DNA of 64,000 nt from Paragordius varius. Lineage: Eukaryota; Nematomorpha. Below the pieces are notes generated by a model. That model searched no databases, had not been told where the DNA came from, and saw only the letters and a list, made by a program, of their open reading frames with translations. Made by a program: the position numbers and the translations under genes. The stretch is from positions 12,524,001 through 12,588,000 of the forward strand of contig OZ176054.1 of the NCBI GenBank assembly GCA_964247055.1, written 5' to 3'. Below, in pieces: positions 35,100 to 45,379 of the stretch. Each line of letters begins with the position of its first letter. The first letter of the stretch is position 1.

Positions 35100-35700
35100 A
35101 ATTTAATTTTGAGCGTTTGGGAGACACTCTTTTAGTTCGGAAAACAAATCTTTAAAATGGATAAAGGTTGATATTTCCCAAACGAGAAAATATTCTCCCA
35201 CTAGAGTTTGGCTAACCTACAAGCAAAATGACGTAAGAGGTTGCATCATAACAATCAATAAGCTGCAGGTATAATTAACCATCCCTTCTTTCATGACCTT
35301 GGATGTTCGCAAGAGCCTCCTATTCAATGATCCAACTCTTCACACCTAAACATTAAGTTTACCTCGTAATACGCAGTTTCTTGTGTGGCTCTCGTTCACG
35401 TGTCCTACCATCAATCGGTCACTACAAAATAACCCGCATTTGGCCGCCTTTATGGAATTTAAAACGAAGGTTTTCCCATACACTTCATCCGAATAGACCA
35501 AACTAAATAAGGATGATCCTTTTGGTTGGCTGCTTCATTTACGTACGAATCCTTCTTGATTCAGGTACTCTAAGATGGTTGCTATTACGTACGAATCCTT
35601 CTTGATTCAGGTACTCTAAGATGGTTGCTATTAGGGAAGAAGGAAAGGCTTTAATTTGACTTTTCAACCAGCCTTACCATATAAATTTTTTTCGGATTGC
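35100..35700 (-). pseudogene. Coding-like segments of an unrecognised gene, disrupted
   Basis: This interval is visibly less AT-rich than its surroundings. On the minus strand it contains WLKSQIKAFPSSLIATILEY then LNQEGFVRN (about 35670-35590), YSDEVYGKTFVLNSIKAAKC then GLFCSDRLMVGHVNESHTRN and CVLR before a GTAAAC donor (about 35510-35365), and after further short open stretches VSQTLVGEYFLVWEISTFIH then FKDLFSELKECLPN closing at a stop near 35105. A TTGCTTGTAG acceptor precedes the last part. The first segment is interrupted by a 46-bp tandem duplication. The splice phases do not join cleanly, so it is probably a decaying gene or a set of exons I have not ordered correctly. I do not recognise the protein. 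Confidence 0.45.
35541..35632. repeat. Perfect 46-bp tandem duplication
   Basis: The unit ACGTACGAATCCTTCTTGAT...GGTTGCTATT occurs twice in direct succession (35541-35586 and 35587-35632) with no differences. It lies inside coding-like sequence, where 46 bases shift the frame. Identity of the copies indicates a recent event or an assembly artefact. Confidence 0.95.
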
Positions 35701-35924
35701 AATCATAGGCGCTTAGATTACCCAATAAATTTATATATGTACTCTTGTTTTCTTAACTTCAGATTACAGAAACTAAGAATTATATGAACTCCTAGGCGTG
35801 TCCTTAAATATTCTTTTTAATTAAATTTGATTTTATTTGCCAGCTAAATTCTATATTATATGCTCTTTTTGTTAATTTAATCAGCTGAATTGATGGAATA
35901 GTCTAATATAGGGCTTTTTATCGC

Positions 35925-36225
35925 ATAGCAAAATTATCGGGTTGCCAGTGATAAAAATACAAATAACAAAAAATGTTTTTTAACCTAAATTATTGTTATA
36001 AAGAAAAATAACAATCTTCGTAGATAAATATATCATTAACCTTCTGGTTCGGAAAGACTGTTTATACCAGCATTTCTATTCCGATCATTATAATATCTTG
36101 TACAAATTTACTATGGATCAGAAAAAGTTATAGAAATTAATAAAAAATGTAGATTTATTTTTGTCAGTCTCTTCGAAATAATCCTAAATAATATCAACAA
36201 AATTTCTAAATGTTTCGAAGAAACT
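35925..36225. mobile_element. Internally deleted relative of the 2.8-kb inverted repeat
   Basis: It matches the loop (GCATAGCAAAATTATCGGGTT) and about 170 bp of the right arm of the element at 5-2870 (up to CCGATCATTATAAT), then jumps to that element's right end (ATCTTGTACAAATTTACTAT onward) and on to about its position 2940. About 1.15 kb of arm is missing. Both the loop and the outer end are kept. Confidence 0.8.
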
Positions 36226-36391
36226 ATATAAACATTTCGTGTTTTATTTAGCCATTGTATGATTGTGAACGAAGTGCATATTAGTCCGAATTAGTCAGTT
36301 TAAAAAAAATTACCATTTATACTCGTATATTGTTAGATCTACCACCAGTTTTTTGAAAATAACTCTTTATTTAATATCGCAAAGTGAGAAG

Positions 36392-36420
<29 letters not shown>

Positions 36421-36422
<2 letters not shown>

Positions 36423-36699
36423 TACCAAAACCAATTTGATATTTTACCATCGTTATTGAACAGCTTATAGAGTAAAAATTAAGGTTTGAAAAACTATGGT
36501 TATCTTTTGATAAAAAATATTTGTCATTATATTTTTACGTTTTATCCGTATAATTTTAATTTTTACTGTATAGTTCGAAGTTTAATATAATGAGTTATAT
36601 TTAAAAAAATCAAGATACATTAAAGTATGTATTCTTTTGGAAAAAGATATTTGTCATATATTTTCACGTTTTGTCTGTATATAATTATAATTTTTACTG
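36421..36699. repeat. Two right halves of family C MITEs in tandem
   Basis: Two direct copies end TTTTAATTTTTACTG (36568) and TTATAATTTTTACTG (36699), each preceded by a GACAA/GTATGGTTAT-type block. The facing left halves are absent. They abut the partial GPCR duplicate that starts about 36711. A (TA)n run lies at about 36394-36421. Confidence 0.75.
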
Positions 36700-36710
36700 T
36701 ATTTATTAAA

Positions 36711-37171
36711 TTCCAAAACAGTGAACATTCATTTAGTTATCACGATTAATATGGTAAATAACTTTTTTATTCATTTTTATATGATTCAAAATTAGTGGTA
36801 ATTTATTGCGTTTCTTGCCTTTTCACCCTCCTAACAGTAGGATGACAGTCATAACGTAATTGAATGAAAAATATACGTCTTGGGGGATTCCCAACACAAA
36901 TGTGCTAAAACAAAATGAAAAAAAGGCCCGACCCCTAAAAAATTGATATATGTTAAATATGGATTTGGGGACAAAGCATACAGTTTGAAAGACCAACATA
37001 CTTAGTGTATAGGAATGTAGATTGAGTTGAGATGTCCTTCGGCCCTGGTTTGATGTGAGGTGTGATAAACGCCTTCGTTTGATAGCCAGTTTAAAGATTC
37101 TTATGTTATATGTAATTTTGAACAGGTGGAACAAGAAAATAGGGCAAGAAAACACTAGGATATCTCTTGTG
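36711..37171 (-). pseudogene. Partial GPCR duplicate
   Basis: This is a near-identical copy of the C-terminal part of the receptor at 25160-26263, from about residue 223 (TRDILVFSCPIF) through segments 5, 6 and 7. It carries a few substitutions (LLLK to HLFK, IMLVF to SMLVF) and a stop after TVILLLGG, 30-odd residues before the normal end. A few bases are inserted in the downstream sequence. Similarity stops sharply at 37171 (after CTAGGATATCTCTTGT) and near 36711. No start or upstream part is present, so it cannot encode a receptor. The high identity indicates a recent duplication. Confidence 0.9.
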
Positions 37172-38901
37172 TAAAAATTATACTATTCTTATTTAAATAT
37201 AATATGACTTAATTTCTGTTGATACCTTTGTATTTATCAAAAATAAGTGGTATTTTATTATTATATTGCCAAAAAGGTATATTTGTATAAACCTATTTTA
37301 ATGCATACAGGTAAATTCATTATGACAATTACTTATTATATTTGAAAAACGGATTAAAATATCCAAAGTATATATTGACATGGATGGCTTGAAAAGATAT
37401 TTTAGGATATATACCAAATTTTTTAAATAATGATTGTTACTTTTATGATTTTAATCGAATTATTTTTAGGTGTGTAACCTGTATTCGGATAGGGACAATA
37501 CTAAAATAATTAAAAAATTATGAATAAAACTTATAGCACTGTACAACAAAAAATTGTTTTATAATATATCATTTATTGGAGTTTCGAAACACAGCAATAT
37601 ACGTCTTTTGTGGGCAGAAGCGACACGTGGGAAACACTTTTAATGATAGACCTTGATAAATTTTTTAACCATATATCAATCGATAAAAAGCCTTAAAATA
37701 ATATAAAACTCCAAATAAATAGTTAATTAGTAGCTGAAATTAAGTATCTCATGCATGTTAAGCATATATATCAAAAAATATTTAATGGTGATAAATTCCC
37801 TAAATTTTATTTGTCAAGACAAGTACAAGTAAAATTGCGATAAGTTTTTATACTAAAGTCCAGGAAATTCTCACAAACAGATCCAAAAATTATACTTTGG
37901 CTAAAAATCGAACAACTTGGGATTTAGCTGTATAAGATTTTTAATGTACTCATCATTAAAATTATCGTTCGCCCAAATAAAATTGCAGTTAAAATTATTA
38001 TATTGAAAAATAAAAAAAGAAAATCACCCCTTTAAAACCTTGATTTTTTACACATAAACTCTGTATAATTGCCTAATTTAAAAACCAAATATAGCTATCT
38101 TTTTTAAAAATTACTTAGTTTTCGCATTCATGTATATAATCTCATTTTTTACTGTGAATATAAATTTTTGCTGCACAAAAAATTTGCTAAGATTCATTAA
38201 ACAAGTCTGCTAATCAATGGAAAGTTTAAAAAAACTTCAGCAACATGAAATGTTTATTATTAAAATGTTTTAAATATAACCGTTTAGTAGACCAAAAATT
38301 GTGGAAATTTATAGCAAAGTTTGCTTTCATAAAAGATTCATTTATTACTGCGTATAATAAATGTCGTTTAATTTTGCCTTGCCGCGAAAGCTTTCGTCAA
38401 TTTCAATATTTAGAATATAGATAATAATTTTTATATAATTTTAATGATTTTAAAATATAACAAGCACCCTATAAAGAAATTTTATATAATGCCGTATTAT
38501 AAATTTTTTTTAAAAAATCTTTATCTTTTAGCTATTTTTTTCCATAAATTTTTTCGCTTGGCAAGAGGCAAATATATATATGGCTAACTTTTACATTTTA
38601 CCAGCAAAATTTGATATTTTGATTTAAATATCACATTTTGGTTTTAATCGTGTTTGTGAGATGTCCCAATTTAGGACCCTATAAGTCACACTGTAAAAAA
38701 TAGCTTTTTTATTCAATACATGAACAATGTTTGATAATTAAGTTATAGCTAAAATAACTTTCAACCGTGAATTTTCAACATTTATATTGTATATAGAATT
38801 ACCCAAGTGTTATGTATGCGCAATATAGTTAATGTATAATATAAAAACATTTAATATAATTGAGAGGAAATGTGGTTAAATCTGAAATTTATAAGCTTTA
38901 A
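37172..38901. other. AT-rich spacer with one short C-family remnant
   Basis: At 37985-38154 a shortened C-family MITE can be made out (CAGTTAAAATTATTATATTG to CTCATTTTTTACTG). The rest shows no supported gene or repeat. Confidence 0.4.
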
Positions 38902-39453
38902 CACTTCGATACCCATCCCAGACAATATTTATGTTGATATTAAAAAAAACTACAACAAGTAACGGTACCAATTTAATTTATATTCTCTCCTAAAAAATAT
39001 ATAATTAAGCCAATATATTTAAATAAAATTTAGTTTTAAAAAAAGTTCCTTATCAAACCACTTGGACGCCATTTATATTTTGCAACATATTTGCAAAATA
39101 TCGTGTTTATTTGATTCTAAGCCTTAAATTAGTTTACCTTTTTATTAAAATCACACCTAACATTGATATACACAGAAAAAGTGGTATATTTTCCTTTGTT
39201 TTTATATTTAGCTTATGCACTCATGTCATTATGGCTAAATTTTACTTTTGGGTTTTACCCCTTAATAAGTAATATTAAGTGTTTTTGAATGAAATTTTTT
39301 TATCTTTAGGTTCATTAATGTTATATAAGTGCAAAATTTTGCCATGGTTTCAATTTATTCCATAATTTTTAAAATATTTAATTTTAAAGAAGCTTGGGGT
39401 ATCTTACCCCAATTTGTATCAAATAACTAAAATGAATGTTTTGTATCCAAGTG
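38902..39453. mobile_element. Family F element, copy 4, complete
   Basis: It begins CACTTCGATACCCATCCCAG and ends TTTTGTATCCAAGTG, flanked by TTAA on both sides (38898-38901 and 39454-39457). At 552 bp it is the cleanest uninterrupted copy. There is no ORF. The TTAA duplication suggests mobilisation by a piggyBac-type transposase. Confidence 0.88.
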
Positions 39454-39826
39454 TTAATGCACTCTCAAGCTCTCCTAACTTTTTAACTCCAGGTTATCCA
39501 TAAAATATTTCATATCTATGACTATTGGAAACGAAAATATTTCAATACATCCCATATTTATTTAAACGGTCATCAATTACCCAACATCTTATCAAAGGAC
39601 ATGTAGCTATGATTTGTATTTAAGTGTTAAATTATAATGTACAAATGAGAAATAGATCAATCAAAATTGTTTACAATCATAACCTGGATTTATACCGCCA
39701 TGTTTTAATTTGCGTACTTTCAACATTTACGGACTGAACCTATTATGTTAGCAAATTTATTATAGACGATAAAGTATGTAACATTTATATCATTTAATTT
39801 AATATAAATTTTCCAATTTGTTCTAG

Positions 39827-39892
39827 GGATATCATGTAGTGGTTTTGTCCGTTGAAACGATTTCAAAGGCGCAATTTTCAGAGTTAACTTGA
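39827..39892 (+). CDS. Possible terminal exon, unknown gene
   Basis: After a TTTGTTCTAG acceptor the frame reads GYHVVVLSVETISKAQFSEL and one more residue, then TGA. The composition is unlike its surroundings. The GYHVVVLSVE pattern is reminiscent of a beta-strand ending of a globular domain such as RAP, but 21 residues are too few to assign. No upstream exon was found. Confidence 0.3.
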   Translation, partial: GYHVVVLSVETISKAQFSELT

Positions 39893-40451
39893 TTACAAGA
39901 ATGCAGCTTAGCTAATTTTCTATATCAATGTTTAATAAAAAGTTCAATTTTTTTATCTGTATTTCTTGTACGTCCCTTAAGGACCCTCTAAAGAATTTGA
40001 AAATATTTCTCAATATTATTTTTAGGTATATCTTATTAAAGTAAATTTTATTGATGTCTTTTTCTTGTTGTATTTAATTTTATTTGACATAATCGACCAA
40101 AATGCGATTTTTGATTTTGCTTAATTACCAGAAATATTAAAATATTTTTTTTTGTTTTATATAGTCGGGGTGCTTTACATATTTATTAACAAAATTATTA
40201 AAACAAATTATTTAAATTTATTTATGACTAAATATCTTTTTTTATAAAAATGGGAAGAAAAATATTTTCTAATATTAAATCAAAAATAGCCATTTGTAAA
40301 GCCCAAATTAAATGTTAAAATGTGCTCAAGTTATCCCTACTGCTTACCTCTCTATTCGAAAATGAACTATATTTAAAATTAAAAAAAATTCTTGTAGATC
40401 CCCATATAGATAACGTATTAAGGCCTCTGATGATGCTAAACAATGATTTTG

Positions 40452-43400
40452 TTGTTGTTGTTGTTGAGCTTGTAGTCGGTTATCGACCATTAGCGATTTT
40501 GTAGGAAAACTTCCTCCATTCGATTCTGTCGTGAGATTTTTGAGATAGTTTTTGCAGTGACAATTTGGAAAGTGATAGGATTTCGTCTACCCAGCGAATA
40601 CGTCTGCGTCCTATTCCTTTCATACCATTTACTTTTCCTAACATAATATCCTTTTCCAAAGAATTGCCCCGAATAATGTGTCCAAAGTAACCGAATTTTT
40701 GTTTTATTATTTTACCCCAAAGCGTTGTTTGTGCATTAATTTTATTTACAATGTCGATATTCTTTATTTTGTCCTTCCATGTTATACCAAGTATTTTTCT
40801 CCAGCAAAACATTTCAAACGCGTTTATTCTTTTTTCGTCTTCACTTTTGATAGTCCAGCTTTCACATCCGTATAACATGATAGGAAAGATTAATGCATTT
40901 ACTAGTCGGATTTTTGTTTTAAGGGTTATGTCATGAGATTTCCATAACTTGTAGTGTGAGGCCAGAGCGCATTTGGCGATAGTTATGCGTCTTCTAATTC
41001 TTGGGAACTGGAGCTTAAGTTGTTGATAATGCTTTCAAGGTATGTGTATTCGTTGACTACTTGAATTGTTTCGCCATTAATCCGAATCGAGTCATAGGAA
41101 TGAGGGGAGTTGATATGTAAAATTTTAGTTTTGTTGAGGTTTAATGTAAGATTGTATTTTTTGCACACATTTATAAAAGTTCGGAGACTGTTTTCGAGGT
41201 TTGTTTGTGAATTTGCTAAGATAACCGTGTCGTCTGCGTAGTGGAGAGTCGTCAGATTGTGACCCCCTACTTTTATTCTTGGCAGATTTAGATCCCTCAT
41301 GATACATTCCAAATATATGTTGAACAACATGGGGGATAAAATGCAGCCTTGACGCAAACCTATGTTCATTGGGCTCCAAGAGGTCGGGCCATGCGGGGTG
41401 TTAAGTGATAGGTAGGAGTTGGAGTATATGGATTTAATTAGTTTGATTAAGTGATCGGAAACTCCTATTTGTTTAAGGGCCTTCCAGAGAATGTCATGTT
41501 GAACGGTATCAAAGACTTTAGAAAAATCCACGAAACATAGGTATAGCTCATTTTGGAATTCACAGTTTTTTTCCATTATCCATCTAAGGTTTGAGATCAT
41601 GTCTCGGCATCCTCTTTTTTCTCTAAAGCAGTGATACTCAAACCGCGGCCCGCGGGCCGCATGCGGCCCTAAGAGTGCTTTAAAATTGCCCTATGACCAT
41701 ATTACTTAAATTATTTTTTTATTGATGTAAACATAAACAAATTTTCGCTTATTTTAATATAAATTTATTTTCTTTAGAATATTATGTTTTATACCCAATT
41801 TGAAATGTAGAAAAATTTCCCTATAAAATGATTTCAAAATTTTGGCATACTTTGTTTCTCTGTATCTATTTTCTTTTCTATTTTGAATTTTTTATTCAAT
41901 TCCTTTTTGTATTTAAGCAAGCCTTTCACCCAAACTTCTATATACATATTCTTTTCATTGGTATCCTGCATCATTTTTAATAACTTATGCCCATAAATAT
42001 TTTTCAAATCAAGATCATTAAATTTCGACCTGTTTTTTTTATAGCATAATTCAAATTATATTCCTATTTTTTAATAAAATACATAATATTTAAACATAAA
42101 TTCAAAGGATGACATCTAATGATAAAAAACGTAAATTATCCGATAAAAATCGCTTAAAGAATGGGAAGCAAAATTTTTTGTCGTTTTAAATAAAAATGTT
42201 GTTACCTGCCTTATATGTAAGGAGAACATAATCAATAAGGAATATTTAAAATTTTTACCAATGAGAAATACACGAAAGAAATCGATTTTCTCGAAATAAT
42301 TAGAATTTACGATAATAATGGTATATCTATGAAAAAATTGGTTTCAATCTGCACAGATGGCTGTCCCTATATGATTATAATAAACAAAGAATTTAATCTC
42401 CTTTGGAAAAACAAAATAATTTGCGAAATACTCCTATTTTTTCCAACACTTAAAACGATTCATGAAGAATAATATGGAATTTACTGCGGAGATTAATTAA
42501 ATAACACACAATCTAACATTTCTATCTAATGAATTCAAATTTCGAGAAAGAAATATTTAAAAATTCTTATAACTCGTTGTCGTGGCATAAGGATACATCC
42601 AATAGTAAGCACCTTCAACATTTCGGTTTTGATCGGGCGCATATCATAGAATTCGTAGATTCTAAAAATTATTCTAATTCGGAGTCTATATTCAAGGAAA
42701 TCGTAGCGAAGAAAGATGTAGGGTTTTGGCAAGATGTGCCAAATAAATATGAAAATATAAAAAATGTGCTCAAGTTATCCTAACTGTTTTTCCCTCGACT
42801 TACACGTATGAGACGGCATATTCAAAAATGTAATATGTCAAAAATACATACATAAATCGCTTAACCGAATCAAATGGACGACATGTTAGGAGTGGCGTGT
42901 CATGAGGCGAAACCGAATTTGTCAAATTGGTTAATATCAAATGTTGTTATCAAAATATTTAAATTTTTGAAACTAAATGGTGCAAAACGCGATTCAGCTC
43001 GATTTACATGCGATCATCAAAAAATTCATTGTGCTGATTTAGAGAATAAATAGGTGCATATGTGTTAAATAGCTATGGAATATTTGCCATTAAAAGGTTC
43101 ATGGCCCTCGAAAAAAAATGTAGTTTATTTGGCCCGTCAAATTTTTTAGGTGAGTACCACTGCTCTAAAGCCTGCCTGTGTTATTGATATTTCCGGTTTG
43201 ACATATGTTTGTAGACGGTTTTGTATTATTTTTAAGAAAACTTTTGAGGTTTGATTGATCAATGCTATTGTACGGTAGTTTTCACATAGTTTAGGATCGC
43301 CCTTTTTGAATATAGGGACCACTAGTGATTTGTTCCAGTCCGTCAGGAATGTTGCCTCATTGAAGATTTTTTGAAATAATGAAAGAATTAATTTTATGGG

Positions 43401-43905
43401 AATGTGCCTTTGTAACTCGGTAGGGATGTCATTGAATCCTTCTGCTTTGCCGGTTGATGAATGAATGCTTCAGAGCCCATTCAATATCTTCTTTTAGTAT
43501 AGGAGGGTCATAAGTTTGTTCAGAGTTCATGGCGATTAGATTTGATTGTTTTGAGAATAAATTTTGGATGTATTTTTCCCAAAGTTTAATTACTCCTTTT
43601 TTATCGGTTAGAAGTTTTCCGTTTGAATGAGACATAGGACCTTTGTACATTTGTTTTTTGCGCGGTTGAATGTTTCTAATATAAGAGAAGTAGTTGTGAT
43701 TAAGTTTAGCAGCTTGCTCTAGGTTAGCGCAGATTGTATTATAATGAGATTCTTTGTCGGATCTTATTCTTTTTTGTAGTTCATTATTAATATTTTTGTA
43801 CTCAAGGGGAGTGCCCTTGGATTTTGCTACTCTTCTCTGTTCAATTAGGTCGATGCTTTGTTGTGATTTGGTAAATTTTTTGTTTTTTGTTGTGGCAGGC
43901 GGTAT
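40452..43905 (-). mobile_element. 5'-truncated non-LTR retrotransposon, split by an hAT element
   Basis: In gene order (minus strand) the region 43905-43171 carries the sequence before the catalytic core (SNGKLLTDKKGVIKLWEKYI, then decayed frames), and 41628-40452 carries the reverse transcriptase: FVDFSKVFDTVQHDILWKAL, GLRQGCILSPMLFNIYLECI and the active-site HYADDTVILANS, followed by the C-terminal part MLYGCESWTIKSEDEKRINA, GHIIRGNSLEKDIMLGKVNG and IEWRKFSYKIANGR. A (CAA)5 tract at the 3' end is the likely tail. About 1.9 kb of LINE remains. There is no endonuclease domain, and several frame changes are present, so it is inactive. Two shorter copies lie at 7.9 and 10.7 kb. Confidence 0.9.
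41629..43162 (+). mobile_element. 1.5-kb hAT transposon inserted in the LINE, transposase decayed
   Basis: The ends are CAGTGATACTCAAACCGCGG and GGTGAGTACCACTG, with GGCCCGCGGGCCGCATGCGG next to the left end and GGCCCGTCAAAT next to the right. A perfect 8-bp duplication, ctctaaag, lies at 41621-41628 and 43163-43170. The plus strand carries transposase remnants: MTSNDKKRKLSDKNR and NVVTCLICKENIINKEY (BED-like zinc finger start), KKLVSICTDGCPYMI, then 42529-42783 open (NSLSWHKDTSNSKHLQHFGF), and FFPSTYTYETAYSKM with INRLTESN from the dimerisation region. It is shorter than an autonomous member and has several frame breaks, so it is inactive. Confidence 0.92.
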
Positions 43906-43912
43906 ATATTCT

Positions 43913-44177
43913 TAATCCTGAAATTATGCGGACAAAAAGTAATAAAAAGACAAATATTTTTCTCTAAATAACAATCCTATTTTTTTAGATTGCGATCTAT
44001 GCAAATACAACTAACTCATCGTTTTTGCGAAATAAGAATCAGATGTAAATTGGTAATGCACTCAATTATATAATTTAAAATTGTCATTTAAATCGAGGTC
44101 TAAAAAAGTATGGTTGTGGTTTAGAAAAAAATATTTGTCTTTTATACGTTTTATCCGTATAATTTCAATTTTTACTA
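43913..44177. mobile_element. Family C MITE, copy at the 5' edge of the LINE
   Basis: The left part ATCCTGAAATTATGCGGACA lacks the first bases of the family end. The right end is AATTTCAATTTTTACTA followed by TA. The inner GTATGGTTGTG block is present. It sits a few bases from the truncated LINE end. Confidence 0.75.
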
Positions 44178-45379
44178 TAAAATAAATGGAACGAAAGGCA
44201 TTTATGCGACTAAAAAAACTTTGGTGTGAAATATCTGCATGGGTAAACCGTTATAAAACATTTTTTATATGGAAAATGGCCCTTGAGATAAAACATTATT
44301 TCAGGCCCGACAAGTTTTTTTTAGTAGGCACCACTAATTTAAACTCTATGATCTCCATCAGTTTCCTTTTAATGGATAAAATTTCATTTGTATTTAGGCA
44401 TTCACGATTGTCATCTATGCAATGTAAAAACATAGCTGAATAATCGCTTTTTCATTGTTCCTGTTCATATTACAGTTTCATAATCAATCGACCTAAACAA
44501 AACAAAAAGATAACAAATATTTCCTAAAAAATCAATAATATATTTTGATCTAAAATTATTTTTTTTCATGATTTTATGTTTATACTTAGCTCAATTTATA
44601 AATCTGCATTCAATTTTATAATTTAACAATTAATTTTTAAAAGATTCAATAGCATATAATTGTAAAACTTTTGGTTATGTCATAGGATGAATAATTATTT
44701 AAGGGTGATTTGAAAAAAAAAGGTTCAATATTTTAAATGCTATATTATGGTACACAAAATAACGGCAAATAAATTTTTAATACTGACTTTTTGAACAGGC
44801 TAACAATTGCGCAAAAAGGTAAATATTATTTCTTAATAAGTAAGTAAACCCGAAATCAGGGGAAAAACAAATATATTGATATATGTTGATAATAAATGAT
44901 TAAGATTCCACGGTGCCTTAAGTTTTGCTACTTACAAGTTATTTAAAATATTTTAGTAAAATAAAAAATCGCAAATATACGCGGTAACAATTAAATGATA
45001 TACAATTAAACAATAAAGAGATGAGATTGATAGAATTACATTTTTAACACAATATTCTCACCAAACTATTTGGTAAGAACAGTTTTATGATCAATAATTG
45101 AAACTGACATATGAATAAGCAACAATAACCTAACCTCTGTAATTTTGTGACATCTTTACAATTGTACGGAGTTATTCCATTCTTATCTTTAAAATATAAT
45201 TACATTTAGTTCACAAATGGCTATATATCTGTTATTTTAAACACTTATTTTGTATTGGTATGTAAATTTTAAAACAAATTGAATCAAAGCATTTATTTGA
45301 CTAGAGTTTCAATGAGATATAAATTATATGAATGTTAAATCATTGTCAAATTAAGTGTTAACGACTTAAGCGGGTCAAT
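44178..45379. other. AT-rich spacer, hAT and C-family scraps only
   Basis: AGGCCCGACAAGTTTTTTTT with GTAGGCACCACTA at about 44301-44335 looks like a worn hAT end. The ORF across it (44186-44443) has no domain. The right side near 45380 should include the 3' untranslated region of the sterol dehydrogenase gene. Confidence 0.4.

Noticed and set aside
41125-41379. 84-codon minus-strand ORF overlapping the reverse transcriptase
   Set aside because: Alternative frame over the LINE catalytic region; the real frame carries YADD.
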